From positions 124,001 through 188,000 of the forward strand of contig JASEFA010000001.1 in assembly GCA_030019365.1 (NCBI GenBank): a stretch of DNA of 64,000 nucleotides, written 5' to 3'. The stretch comes from Bacillota bacterium (lineage in GTDB: Bacteria > Bacillota > Sulfobacillia > JACIYH01). Below the pieces are notes generated by a model. That model was not told the DNA's origin and made no database searches. It saw nothing but the letters and a program-made list of their open reading frames with translations. Of this stretch, positions 17,000 through 25,422 are shown in pieces (position 1 is the stretch's first letter; each line of letters opens with the position of its first letter). The translations under genes and the position numbers were made by a program.

Positions 17000-18152
17000 A
17001 CCCCTTGCTCCTTCCCGTTACCTCCCTGAACAGGCTCGCGTAGCGAGCGCCCACCCGGGGCCAGGTCATGGTCATGCCCAGGGCCGCCGCCCGTTGCCCC
17101 AGTTGCCGGCGCAGCCGGAAGGACCCCAGGATGCGGTTGACCGCGTGTTCGATGGCGTTGGCGTTGCGGAACTCCACCAGCAGCCCCCGGTTTCCCGCCA
17201 GCAGCTCCCGGGCGTGCAGATAGGGCGTGGAGACGATGGCCTTCCCCAGTCCCAGGGCGTATGCCAGGGTGCCGGATACGATCTGGTCTTCCCCCAGGTA
17301 AGGGGTGACGTACACGTCGGCGGCCAGCAGGTAGTCAGTGAGCTCCGCCTCGGTGAGGTAGGAGTCCAGGAAGCACACGTGCTCGCTCACCCCCAGGTCG
17401 GCCGCCAGGCCCGCCAGGTGCTGCCGGTAGCTTTCCCCGTAGAGCTTTCTCACCACAGGGTGGGTCTGTCCCAGCACCAGGTAGAGCACCCGCGGATGCC
17501 GCCTCACGATGCCGGGCAGGGCGCGGAGCATGTATTCGATGCCCTTGCCCGGGTTGATGAGCCCGAAGGTGCACAGCACCTGCCTTCCCGCCAGACCCAG
17601 GCGCCGCCTGATTTCCCGGCGGCTCCACGCCCGCACGGCGGGCACGCCGTGAGGTATCACCTGCACCAGGGAGGGGTCGATGCCGTATACCTCCCCGAGC
17701 AGGCGGCGGCCGGTCTCCGTCATCACCAACAGGGCAGCCGAGCGTTCCCCCAGCCTGCGGATGATCTCGCGCTGGGCGGGTAGCGGGCGGGAGAGTACGG
17801 TGTGCAGGGTTACCACCAGCGGGCGCTGCAGGCGATCCACCAGCTCCAGCACCGTCTCGCCGTGCTCGCCGCCGAAGATGCCGTACTCGTGGTGGAGGTT
17901 CACCACCGGGCAGCCGGCCCGGTTCAGGAAGTCGGCGGCCGCCCGGTAGTCCGCGGGGTGGCCCTGGCGGATCTCGCCGATGACGACCCTGCCGTAATCG
18001 TATGCGCCCCCGTGGTCGCTTACCGCGATCACCCGGCTCTGCCATCCGGCGGCCTCTACGCCGGCCATGAGGTTGGACACGAAGGTGGCCAGGCCGCAAC
18101 GCCGCGGCGGAAAGGTGCTCAGGTAGCAAACCATGTTGGCGTCAACAAGCAA
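16815..18152 (-). CDS. GT4-family glycosyltransferase
   Basis: A GT-B fold glycosyltransferase of 445 residues. The N-terminal domain opens with M-V-C-Y-L-S-T-F-P-P-R-R-C-G-L-A, and H-H-E-Y-G-I-F-G-G-E-H lies near residue 100. The C-terminal nucleotide-sugar domain has C-T-F-G-L-I-N-P-G-K-G-I-E and the D-Q-I-V-S-G-T-L-A-Y-A-L-G block in the usual E-x7-E region. The TTG at 18152 is chosen for its GGAGGA site 7 bases upstream; ATG 18173 is the alternative. The last 60 or so codons overlap the barrel gene in another frame and look like read-through with no domain content. The product polysaccharide is unknown. Confidence 0.82.
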   Translation of the reverse strand: MLVDANMVCYLSTFPPRRCGLATFVSNLMAGVEAAGWQSRVIAVSDHGGAYDYGRVVIGEIRQGHPADYRAAADFLNRAGCPVVNLHHEYGIFGGEHGETVLELVDRLQRPLVVTLHTVLSRPLPAQREIIRRLGERSAALLVMTETGRRLLGEVYGIDPSLVQVIPHGVPAVRAWSRREIRRRLGLAGRQVLCTFGLINPGKGIEYMLRALPGIVRRHPRVLYLVLGQTHPVVRKLYGESYRQHLAGLAADLGVSEHVCFLDSYLTEAELTDYLLAADVYVTPYLGEDQIVSGTLAYALGLGKAIVSTPYLHARELLAGNRGLLVEFRNANAIEHAVNRILGSFRLRRQLGQRAAALGMTMTWPRVGARYASLFREVTGRSKGYERVRQLTVPHLALGPPAAPDGLHRPHPARHLFPAGPGQRVHHRRQQPSPGTPDEGAKHVR

Positions 18153-18297
18153 GGATCTTCCTCCCCGGTGCATGTTGGGCCGCCCCGGTGTAAGGTTTCC
18201 CGGCCCCGGTTTCCCTATCCTGAGGAAACCTTTCCAGATCCCCGGGACGTCGTTCCGCCCAGGAGGAATTCCAGCCCGGATGGAGAATAGGACAAGC

Positions 18298-18326
18298 AAA
18301 GTGGGTCAAAGTGGTGAACGGTGGGG
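18298..18326 (+). promoter_or_regulatory. Probable MraZ operator: three direct repeats at 10-bp spacing
   Basis: AAAGTGG at 18298-18304, AAAGTGG at 18308-18314 and ACGGTGG at 18318-18324 recur with an exact 10-base period; the TGG cores fall at 18302, 18312 and 18322. MraZ proteins are known to bind short direct repeats of this spacing (TGGGN in E. coli, AAAGTG-type in Mycoplasma) upstream of their own operon. The position just before mraZ fits autoregulation of the dcw cluster. Confidence 0.65.
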
Positions 18327-18354
18327 AAGCGGACGGCGAAGGGAGGGGCGGGGC

Positions 18355-18807
18355 ACGTTTCTCGGACAGTACGTTCACAGCATGGACGACAAGGGTCGGG
18401 TGGCCATCCCCGCCCGTTTCCGCTCTGAACTGGGGGAGCGCATGGTGGTCACCCGCGGGCTGGATAAATGCCTGTGGGTGTACCCCTGGGAGACCTGGCG
18501 CGTCATCTCCGGTCGTTTCACCCAGCTTCCCATCACGCGGGCCCGCAACCGCAACTTCCAGCGCTACTTCTTCGCGGGGGCGGTGGAGTGTGCGCCCGAT
18601 GCCCAGGGACGCATCCTCATCACCCCCGCCCTGCGCGGGTACGCGGGCCTGGCCCGGGAAGTGGTGGTGGCCGGGGTTTCCGACCACGTGGAGGTTTGGG
18701 ACCGGGCGGGATGGGAGGCTCTGGAGGAGCAGGTCAACGCCGAGTATGAGGAGATCGCCGAGAGCCTTTACGCCTCCGAGGACGCCCGAGAGGAGGGAGG
18801 CCGGTAG
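18355..18807 (+). CDS. mraZ: Transcriptional regulator MraZ
   Basis: MraZ has two tandem AbrB-like swapped-hairpin domains, and 150 residues are visible from the family-conserved beginning. The signature F-L-G-Q-Y-x-H-S-M-D-D-K-G-R-V-A-I-P-A-R-F-R opens the first half; D-A-Q-G-R-I-L-I-T-P-A-L-R opens the second. It regulates the dcw operon. The codon before F-L-G-Q-Y, where relatives have Met, is ACG at 18355, with GGGAGGGG 6 bases upstream. Conventional in-frame starts exist at GTG 18301 and ATG 18280, but they would put the MraZ repeats inside the gene and add a basic extension. The stop overlaps rsmH by one base. The product is certain; the start is not. Confidence 0.9.
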   Translation, partial: TFLGQYVHSMDDKGRVAIPARFRSELGERMVVTRGLDKCLWVYPWETWRVISGRFTQLPITRARNRNFQRYFFAGAVECAPDAQGRILITPALRGYAGLAREVVVAGVSDHVEVWDRAGWEALEEQVNAEYEEIAESLYASEDAREEGGR

Positions 18808-19733
18808 TGCACCGGCCGGTGATGGTGGCGAAGGTCCTCGACCTGCTGGGAGTGAGAGAAGGGGGCGCCTACGTGGACTGCACCGTGGGTGAAGGGGGCC
18901 ACGCCCGCGCCATCCTGGAAAAGGCAGGTCCCCACGCACGCCTGCTGGGCCTGGACCGGGACGGAGAAACCCTGGAGACGGCGGCCCGGCAGCTTTCAGC
19001 CTGGGGGGAGCAGGTGTGCCTGCGTCATGAGTCCTTTTCCCGCCTGGAGAACGTTCTGGCGGTAGAAGGCTGGGGACGGGTGGACGGCGTGCTCTTCGAC
19101 CTGGGCGTCTCCTCCCGGCACCTGGACGATCCCGGGCGGGGTTTCTCCTACCGGCAGGAGGGGCCGCTGGACATGCGCATGGACCGCCGCCAGGAGACCA
19201 CGGCTGCGGACCTGGTGAATCGGCTGCCGGAGGACGAGCTGGCCTTCATCATATCCCACTACGGCGAGGAGCGCTGGGCGCACCGCATTGCCCGCCGCAT
19301 CGCGGAAAGCCGGACGCGGGCCCCCATCCGCACCACCACGGAGCTGGCAGCGATCATCAAGGATGCTATCCCGGCCCCGGCGCGCCGGCGCGGGGGACAT
19401 CCCGCCCGGCGCACTTTCCAGGCCCTGCGCATTGCCGTCAACCGGGAGCTGGCGGAGCTCGAGCAGGGTCTCGAGCAGGCCGCGGCGGCCTGCCGGCCCG
19501 GAGGCCGGGTGTGCGTGATCGCGTTTCATTCCCTGGAAGACCGCATCGTCAAGCAACGGTTCCTCGCCCTGGCCCGGGCGGGACGCGGCGCGGTGCTGAC
19601 GCGCCGCCCCCTGGTGCCGGGGCGCCAAGAGGTGGAAGCAAACCCGCGGGCGCGCAGCGCCAGGCTGCGGGGTTTCCAGGTTGGGGACGAGGGCGGGCAG
19701 CCCGAACCCGGCAGCGGAGCGACCATCGCATAG
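18807..19733 (+). CDS. rsmH: 16S rRNA (cytosine-1402-N4) methyltransferase RsmH
   Basis: The 308-residue S-adenosylmethionine methyltransferase that modifies C1402 in the ribosomal P site (formerly MraW). It begins H-R-P-V-M, then the SAM motif Y-V-D-C-T-V-G-E-G-G-H. Family blocks F-D-L-G-V-S-S-x-x-L-D, G-P-L-D-M-R-M-D, Q-A-L-R-I-A-V-N-x-E-L and F-H-S-L-E-D-R-x-V-K are all intact. GTG start overlapping the mraZ stop by one base, so the two are translated together. Length is normal for the family. Confidence 0.95.
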   Translation: MHRPVMVAKVLDLLGVREGGAYVDCTVGEGGHARAILEKAGPHARLLGLDRDGETLETAARQLSAWGEQVCLRHESFSRLENVLAVEGWGRVDGVLFDLGVSSRHLDDPGRGFSYRQEGPLDMRMDRRQETTAADLVNRLPEDELAFIISHYGEERWAHRIARRIAESRTRAPIRTTTELAAIIKDAIPAPARRRGGHPARRTFQALRIAVNRELAELEQGLEQAAAACRPGGRVCVIAFHSLEDRIVKQRFLALARAGRGAVLTRRPLVPGRQEVEANPRARSARLRGFQVGDEGGQPEPGSGATIA

Positions 19734-19755
19734 GGCAGCGAGGGGAGGAATAGGC

Positions 19756-20430
19756 ATGGTTATGGCCGATGAGGCCTGGACCGGCCGGTGGGGAGGATAC
19801 GCTCGCCCGCAAAGGCAACGGGCGGGCCGGGTCCGTCCCGCGGGCGGGGCGCAGGCCCATCCCGTGCGACCCGCCCGGGTCCATGCGGCCGCGCAGGCCC
19901 ATCCCGTGCGACCCGCCCGGGCCCATGCGGCCGCGCAGGCCCATCCCGTGCGACCCGCCCGGGCCCATGCGGCGGCCGGGGCTCGTGCCGGCGGGGCGGC
20001 CCGGGCCCGTCAGGCGTGGGCGGTCCGGCTGCGCACCCTGGCACGCCCGCTGGGTTCGGTGTGGGTGATGGGACCGGCGCTGGTGGGAATGGCGGTACTG
20101 GTGGCGCTGGCCCTGGTGTATCTGCACGTGGCCTGCCTGGACACCGGGCACCGCATACTGGCCCTCGAGAAGGAGCTGCGGGCCTTACAGGCCGACAACG
20201 AACGCCTGCAACTGGCGGTCCTGCGTCTGGATTCTCCGGCCCGCGTTGAGCAGGTGGCCAGGGATAAGCTGGGAATGGTGCCCGTCCGGGAGGCCCGGGT
20301 GGTGACGGCCGCGCCCGACCAGGTGCGCGAGGTCCAGCCGCCGGTGACCGTGTCCTGGCTGGAGCGGGTGGCCTTGTACCTGGCGGGGTTGCTGGAAGGA
20401 CGGGGAGTGCTGGCCGGTCCGGCCCGATAG
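19756..20430 (+). CDS. ftsL: FtsL-like divisome protein with repeat-bearing N-terminus
   Basis: A small bitopic protein, 224 residues, in the FtsL position between rsmH and the PBP gene. A membrane segment runs about residues 103-125. It is followed by a coiled coil (I-L-A-L-E-K-E-L-R-A-L-Q-A-D-N-E-R-L) and a short extracytoplasmic tail with A-R-V-E-Q-V-A-R-D-K-L-G-M-V. FtsL bridges DivIB/FtsQ and the septal PBP. The cytoplasmic N-terminus is unusually long, basic and proline-rich. It contains three copies of a 14-residue unit (A-Q-A-H-P-V-R-P-A-R-x-H-A-A); most FtsL proteins have only about 30 residues there. ATG with GGAGG 7 bases upstream. Confidence 0.8.
   Translation: MVMADEAWTGRWGGYARPQRQRAGRVRPAGGAQAHPVRPARVHAAAQAHPVRPARAHAAAQAHPVRPARAHAAAGARAGGAARARQAWAVRLRTLARPLGSVWVMGPALVGMAVLVALALVYLHVACLDTGHRILALEKELRALQADNERLQLAVLRLDSPARVEQVARDKLGMVPVREARVVTAAPDQVREVQPPVTVSWLERVALYLAGLLEGRGVLAGPAR
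19849..19974 (+). repeat. Three in-frame 42-bp tandem repeats inside ftsL
   Basis: Units at 19849-19890, 19891-19932 and 19933-19974 are almost identical (GCGCAGGCCCATCCCGTGCG at the start of each). The period is a multiple of three, so copy-number change would keep the frame. Each unit adds 14 residues to the cytoplasmic tail of the FtsL-like protein. Confidence 0.9.
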
Positions 20431-20449
20431 GGGCTGAAGGGGGCGCAGG

Positions 20450-22438
20450 GTGGTGTCGAATCCGCCTCTGAGCCTGCGCAGGCGGGTGGTGCTGCTCTTT
20501 TTTGCTTTCCTCCTGTCTTTCGCCGTGCTGGCCGGGCGGCTGGGCTGGCTCCAGGTAGTCAAGGGGGAGGAGCTGCGCAGCCGCGCCCTGGAGGTGCGCA
20601 TGAACGACATCCCCGTGCAGGCCCGCCGCGGCCTCATCCTGGACCGCCGCGGGCGGGAGCTGGCCCTTTCGGTGGAAGTGAACTCCGTATATGCCATCCC
20701 GCCCCAGATCAGGGACGGGGAGAAGACCGCCCGGGAACTGGCCCGCGTGCTGGACATGGCGCCGGGCGAGGTGCTGGACAGGCTGCGCCAGCGCACCTTC
20801 TACGTATGGATCAAGCGCCGGATCGGTGAAGAGGAGGCCGCCGCCGTCAAGGCGCTCAAGCTGCCGGGGATCGGGCTCACCCGCGAAGCCCAGCGTTTCT
20901 ATCCCCAGGGGCAGCTGGCCGCCCACCTTCTGGGGATCGTCGGCATCGACAACGTGGGGCTGGAAGGACTGGAGCTCATATACGATCGGGACCTGCACGG
21001 CCAGCCCGGCCGGGTGGTCATCGAGGTGGACGCCCTGGGGCGGGAGATCCCCCAGTCGGAGCGCCAGTTCGAGCCGCCGGTACCCGGCAACAACCTGGTG
21101 CTGAGCATCGACCAGGTCCTGCAGTATATATGCGAGCGGGAACTGGAGCGGGCCATGGCACGCACCGAGGCCAGGGCCGGGTCGGTAGTCTTGTTGGATC
21201 CTGCCAGCGGCGAGATCCTGGCCCTCACCAGCCGCCCCACCTTCGACCCCGGGCGGTACCAGGATTTCCCTGACTCATACCGGCGCAATCCCGTGGTTTC
21301 GGACACCATTCCCCCCGGCTCCACCTTCAAACCCATCACCGCGGCCGCCGCCCTGGAAACGGGTGTGGTTACCCCGTCGAGCGGCTTCTATTGCGGAGGG
21401 AGCATCACCGTGCCCGGGCACACCTTCTCCTGCTGGCTGGACGGCGGTCACGGGGCCATCAACTTCGAGCGGGCGGTGGCGGAAAGCTGCAACGTGGCCT
21501 TCATCCAAATGGGGCTGAGGACCGGCGTGGATGCCTTCTACCGGTATCTCCACGAGTTCGGGCTCACCTCGCCCACGGGAACGGACGCCGGCACGGGCGA
21601 GGCTCAGGGGCTGCTCCTGCCCAAGGAGGAGTGCAAGCCGGTGGACCTGGCCGCCATGGCCTTCGGCCAGACCCTCACCGTGACACCGCTGCAGCTATGC
21701 CGCGCCATCGCCGCCATTGCCAACGGGGGCGTGATGACCACCCCCCATGTGGCGAAGGAGATACGCACGCCTGCGGGGGAGCTGGTGCGTGCGTACGAGG
21801 ACCGGGGGGTGCGGCGGGTCATCTCCCAGGAGACGGCCCGCGAGCTGGTGCGGGCCATGGGCCTGGTCATGGAGGAGGGGACGGGCAGGTCGGCCCAGGT
21901 GCCGGGGTACCGGCTGGCGGGTAAGACCGGCACCGCCCAGAAAGTGGAGGAAGGCCGCATCGCCTCCGGCAAGTACATCAGCTCTTTCATCGGATTCGGC
22001 CCCCTTCCCCAGCCCCGGCTCCTCACTCTGGTCGTGCTGGACGAACCCAAGGGCGAGTATTACGGGAGCCAGGTGGCGGCGCCGGTGTTTGCCGCCATCA
22101 TGGCCGATGCTTTCCGCTACCTGGAGATTCCTCCGCAGGGTGTGCCCGCGCCGTCCGCGGCCCGCGGGAGCGGGACCCAGGTCGGGGCGGAGGCAAAGGC
22201 GACCGCCGGGCAGGCTGCGCCCCCCGGGCAGGCTCCGCCCCCCGGTACGGTGGCCGTGCCGGACGTGCGCGGGATGAGCATGCGGGCTGCTGCCTCGTCC
22301 CTGGAGAAGGCGGGCCTGCGCCTGGTGGCCCGGGGCACGGGCCGGGCGGTCCGCCAGGAACCTGCCCCCGGTGCCGCCTTGCCTCCCGGAGGAGTGGTGA
22401 GGGTGGAGTTCGCCCCCCCGCCTTCCCTGCCTCCGTGA
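20450..22438 (+). CDS. spoVD: Class B penicillin-binding protein, SpoVD/FtsI type, with PASTA domain
   Basis: A 662-residue DD-transpeptidase that cross-links septal or spore-cortex peptidoglycan. The order is an N-terminal membrane anchor (about residues 14-32), a dimerisation/pedestal domain (R-R-G-L-I-L-D-R-R-G), a transpeptidase domain and a C-terminal PASTA domain (about 600-655: V-P-D-V-R-G-M-S). Catalytic motifs are S291 in P-G-S-T-F-K, S346-x-N348 and K492-T-G. A proline/alanine-rich linker precedes PASTA. One PASTA domain fits SpoVD-like proteins, but as the only class B PBP of this cluster it could also be the vegetative FtsI. GTG start 19 bases after ftsL. Confidence 0.9.
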   Translation: MVSNPPLSLRRRVVLLFFAFLLSFAVLAGRLGWLQVVKGEELRSRALEVRMNDIPVQARRGLILDRRGRELALSVEVNSVYAIPPQIRDGEKTARELARVLDMAPGEVLDRLRQRTFYVWIKRRIGEEEAAAVKALKLPGIGLTREAQRFYPQGQLAAHLLGIVGIDNVGLEGLELIYDRDLHGQPGRVVIEVDALGREIPQSERQFEPPVPGNNLVLSIDQVLQYICERELERAMARTEARAGSVVLLDPASGEILALTSRPTFDPGRYQDFPDSYRRNPVVSDTIPPGSTFKPITAAAALETGVVTPSSGFYCGGSITVPGHTFSCWLDGGHGAINFERAVAESCNVAFIQMGLRTGVDAFYRYLHEFGLTSPTGTDAGTGEAQGLLLPKEECKPVDLAAMAFGQTLTVTPLQLCRAIAAIANGGVMTTPHVAKEIRTPAGELVRAYEDRGVRRVISQETARELVRAMGLVMEEGTGRSAQVPGYRLAGKTGTAQKVEEGRIASGKYISSFIGFGPLPQPRLLTLVVLDEPKGEYYGSQVAAPVFAAIMADAFRYLEIPPQGVPAPSAARGSGTQVGAEAKATAGQAAPPGQAPPPGTVAVPDVRGMSMRAAASSLEKAGLRLVARGTGRAVRQEPAPGAALPPGGVVRVEFAPPPSLPP

Positions 22439-22462
22439 GGGGGACCGGCACGACGGGGCACG

Positions 22463-22491
22463 TTGTGCCCGTGTCCCGCGTCACATAAAAT
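22463..22491 (+). promoter_or_regulatory. Candidate sigma-A promoter before murE
   Basis: TTGTGC at 22463-22468 and TAAAAT at 22486-22491 are separated by 17 bases, in the 96-base gap after spoVD. The -10 matches 5 of 6 consensus bases and the -35 matches 3 of 6. An inverted repeat GGGCAC-gtt-GTGCCC overlaps the -35. It would allow mur genes to be transcribed apart from mraZ-spoVD. Confidence 0.45.
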
Positions 22492-22534
22492 GAACGGGGC
22501 TGAGCCACAATACTGGAAAAGTCAGGGGAAAGCG

Positions 22535-24034
22535 GTGGCCGTTGCTATGAACGTGGGGGAACTGGTGAGGATACTGCCCGAGAAAGACTTAAGGGGCGAC
22601 CCGGCGACGGAGATCACAGGTCTGGCCTACCACTCCGGGGCGGTGCGCCCCGGGTTCCTTTTCGCCTGCTGGCGGGGGCTGAAGTTCGACGGCCACGACT
22701 TCGCGCCCGAGGCGGTGCGCCGGGGGGCGCGGGCTCTCCTGGTGGAGAGAGGCGTGGACCTCCCCCCCGGCGTGGTCCAGGTATTGGTACCTTCCTCCCG
22801 GCGCGCCCTGGCCCTGGTGGCCGCCACCTTCTGGGGGCACCCTTCCCGCCGCCTGCGGCTGGTGGGTGTGACCGGCACCAACGGCAAGACTACCACCACC
22901 TACCTGATCCGTCACATCCTGGCTGCCTGCGGCCACCGGGTGGGGCTGATGGGCACCGTGCGCAACGTGGTGTGCGACCGGGAGCTGCCGGTGGAGCGGA
23001 CCACGCCCGAGTCGGTGGACATCATGGCGCTGCTCGCCCAAATGGTGGAGTGCGGGTCTGCTTACTGCTCCATGGAAGTATCTTCCCACGCCCTCGACCA
23101 GGAGCGGGTGGCCGGATGCGAGTTCGCTGTAGCGGTGTTCACCAACCTCACCCAGGACCACCTGGACTACCACCCCACCTTCGCGGATTACCTGGAGGCC
23201 AAGCTGGGGTTGTTCCGCAGCCTGGGCCGGGGATACCTGGGAAGCACCACGGGCAAGAAGCTGGCGGCGGTCAACACCGACGACGCTTCATACCCTCGCT
23301 TTGCCGGGGAGGCCCGCCGGGCGGGGGCGGGCGTGGTCAGCTACGGCATGCACCCTCCCGCCGATGTCACGGCGGCCGGCGTGCGCATGAGCGCGGAGGG
23401 GACCTCCTTCCTGGTCCGGACTCCGGCGGGGGAGGCCCCGGTGAGCCTTCCCCTGGTGGGGCGATTCAACGTATACAACGCCCTGGCCGCCCTGGCCGTG
23501 GCCGTCGGGGAGGGCGTGCCCCTGGCCCTGGCCGTGCGGGCCCTGGCTGAGGCGCCCCAGGTTCCCGGCCGGTTCGAAAGGATCAGGGAGGCGCGCGAGT
23601 TCTCGGTGATCGTGGACTACGCCCACACCCCCGACGGCCTGCGCAACGTGCTGGAGACCGCCCGGGAGATCACGCCGGGCCGGGTGATCGCGGTGTTCGG
23701 TTGCGGGGGCGACCGGGACCGGGGCAAGCGACCCATCATGGGCCGGATCGCCCGCGAGCTGGCCGACGTGACCGTCATCACCTCTGATAACCCGCGGAGC
23801 GAAGATCCCCGGGCCATTATCGGGGAAATCGAAGAGGGGGTGCGGGCTCCCGGTTACCGCTACCTGCTCGAGCCCGACCGGCGCCGGGCCATATCCCTGG
23901 CGCTGGCCGAAGCCGCCCCGGGCGACCTGGTGCTGGTGGCCGGCAAGGGGCACGAGACGTACCAGGTGATCGGGGACCGTACCCTGCCCTTCGACGATCG
24001 CCAGGTGGTGCGGGAACTGCTGGCAGGGAGGTGA
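22535..24034 (+). CDS. murE: UDP-MurNAc-L-Ala-D-Glu:meso-diaminopimelate ligase
   Basis: A cytoplasmic ATP-dependent ligase adding the third stem-peptide residue to the peptidoglycan precursor; 499 residues. The P-loop V-T-G-T-N-G-K-T-T-T-T sits in the Mur central domain. The C-terminal domain has the D-N-P-R-S-E-D-P motif, which marks meso-diaminopimelate specificity as opposed to lysine. The carbamylated-lysine region and H-T-P-D-G-L motif are intact. The GTG at 22535 has AGGGG 6 bases upstream; the ATG at 22547 is possible. The end overlaps murF by 4 bases. Confidence 0.94.
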   Translation: MAVAMNVGELVRILPEKDLRGDPATEITGLAYHSGAVRPGFLFACWRGLKFDGHDFAPEAVRRGARALLVERGVDLPPGVVQVLVPSSRRALALVAATFWGHPSRRLRLVGVTGTNGKTTTTYLIRHILAACGHRVGLMGTVRNVVCDRELPVERTTPESVDIMALLAQMVECGSAYCSMEVSSHALDQERVAGCEFAVAVFTNLTQDHLDYHPTFADYLEAKLGLFRSLGRGYLGSTTGKKLAAVNTDDASYPRFAGEARRAGAGVVSYGMHPPADVTAAGVRMSAEGTSFLVRTPAGEAPVSLPLVGRFNVYNALAALAVAVGEGVPLALAVRALAEAPQVPGRFERIREAREFSVIVDYAHTPDGLRNVLETAREITPGRVIAVFGCGGDRDRGKRPIMGRIARELADVTVITSDNPRSEDPRAIIGEIEEGVRAPGYRYLLEPDRRRAISLALAEAAPGDLVLVAGKGHETYQVIGDRTLPFDDRQVVRELLAGR

Positions 24035-25422
24035 GGCCGCTGCTGTTCACCGTCGCGGAAGCCTGCCACATCCTGGATGCCCGCCTCCTCTTCCCCGGTG
24101 AAAACGCGGAGATCCTGGCGGTGACCCACGACAGCAGGCGGGCGGGTCCCGGGTTTCTCTTCGTGGCCATACCGGGCGCCACCACCGACGGCCACCTCTT
24201 CCTGGAGGACGTCTTCGCCCGCGGAGCGGTGGCGGCCCTGATCTCCCGGGAGCCCCCGCGGCATCCGGGTGGTCCCTGCCTGCTCGTCCCCGACACGACC
24301 CTGGCCCTGGGCAGGTTGGGACTTGCCCATCGCCTGCGTTTCGCTCCCCTGGTGGTGGGGATTACCGGTTCCCTGGGCAAGACCAGCACCAAGGACATGG
24401 CGGCGTCGGTACTGGGGACCCGTTACCGGGTGCTGAGGAACGAGGGTAACCTGAACACCGAGGTGGGGGTTCCCCTGACCCTCCTGCAACTTGATTCGAC
24501 TCACGAGGTTGCGCTCATCGAGATGGCCATGCGGGGACGGGGGCAGATCACCTACCTGGCCGGCCTGGCCCGGCCCCGCATGGGGGTAGTCACCAATGTG
24601 TCCGAGAGTCACCTGGAGCTGCTGGGGTCGGTGGAAGAGGTGGCCCGCGCCAAAGCCGAGCTGGTGGCGGCCCTTCCTCCCGACGGTACCGCCGTCCTGA
24701 ACGGGGACGATCCCCGGGTGCGCGCCATGGCCGAGGAGTGCCCGGGGCGGGTGGTGTACTTCGGCCTGGGGGAAGAATGCCAGGTACGGGCCACGGGGGT
24801 GCAGTCTCTGGCCGACCGGGGGAGCCGCTTCCTCCTCCACCTGGACGGGGAAAGGGCGGAGGTGCTGCTGCCCGTTCCCGGCCGGCACCAGGTGCCCAAC
24901 GCTCTGGCCGCCGCCGCCCTGGGGTGGGTGCTGGATCTCCCCGCCGCCGACATCGTGCGGGGCCTGCAGGACCCCGCCCTGTCGGGGATGCGCATGGAAG
25001 TCCTGCGGCTGGGCGGGCTGACCGTCCTCAACGATGCCTACAATGCCAGCCCCACCAGCACTTCGGCGGCCCTGGAGACTCTCGTGGAGATGCCGGGGAG
25101 CCGCCACCTGGCCGTGCTCGGTGACATGCTGGAGCTGGGGTCGCGCACCGTCCCCGGGCACCGGGAGGTGGGGAGGCTGGTGGCCCGGCTGGGGCTGGAT
25201 CACCTGGTGACGGTGGGCCCCCATTCCCGGGAGCTGGCCCGGGCTGCCCGCGAGGAGGGCATGCCCGCCCCCCGCATCGCCCGGGTGGATGCCGCCCCGG
25301 AGGCGGCCCGGCTGGTGAGCGACCTGGTGAAAGAGGGAGACGTGGTGCTGGTGAAGGGGTCGCGGGGCATGAAGCTGGAGCAGGTGGTGGCCGCGTTGCG
25401 GCAGAGGTGGGGGCCCAGATGA
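24031..25422 (+). CDS. murF: UDP-MurNAc-tripeptide:D-Ala-D-Ala ligase
   Basis: A 463-residue Mur ligase adding the D-Ala-D-Ala dipeptide in the cytoplasm. The P-loop is I-T-G-S-L-G-K-T-S-T-K, followed by N-E-G-N-L-N-T-E-V-G-V-P, the MurF-specific substrate motif. The adenine/ribose block is N-A-L-A-A-A-A-L-G, and the C-terminal domain has N-D-A-Y-N-A-S-P, typical of MurF. GTG start inside the murE stop region (4-base overlap); the end overlaps mraY. Confidence 0.95.
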   Translation: MRPLLFTVAEACHILDARLLFPGENAEILAVTHDSRRAGPGFLFVAIPGATTDGHLFLEDVFARGAVAALISREPPRHPGGPCLLVPDTTLALGRLGLAHRLRFAPLVVGITGSLGKTSTKDMAASVLGTRYRVLRNEGNLNTEVGVPLTLLQLDSTHEVALIEMAMRGRGQITYLAGLARPRMGVVTNVSESHLELLGSVEEVARAKAELVAALPPDGTAVLNGDDPRVRAMAEECPGRVVYFGLGEECQVRATGVQSLADRGSRFLLHLDGERAEVLLPVPGRHQVPNALAAAALGWVLDLPAADIVRGLQDPALSGMRMEVLRLGGLTVLNDAYNASPTSTSAALETLVEMPGSRHLAVLGDMLELGSRTVPGHREVGRLVARLGLDHLVTVGPHSRELARAAREEGMPAPRIARVDAAPEAARLVSDLVKEGDVVLVKGSRGMKLEQVVAALRQRWGPR

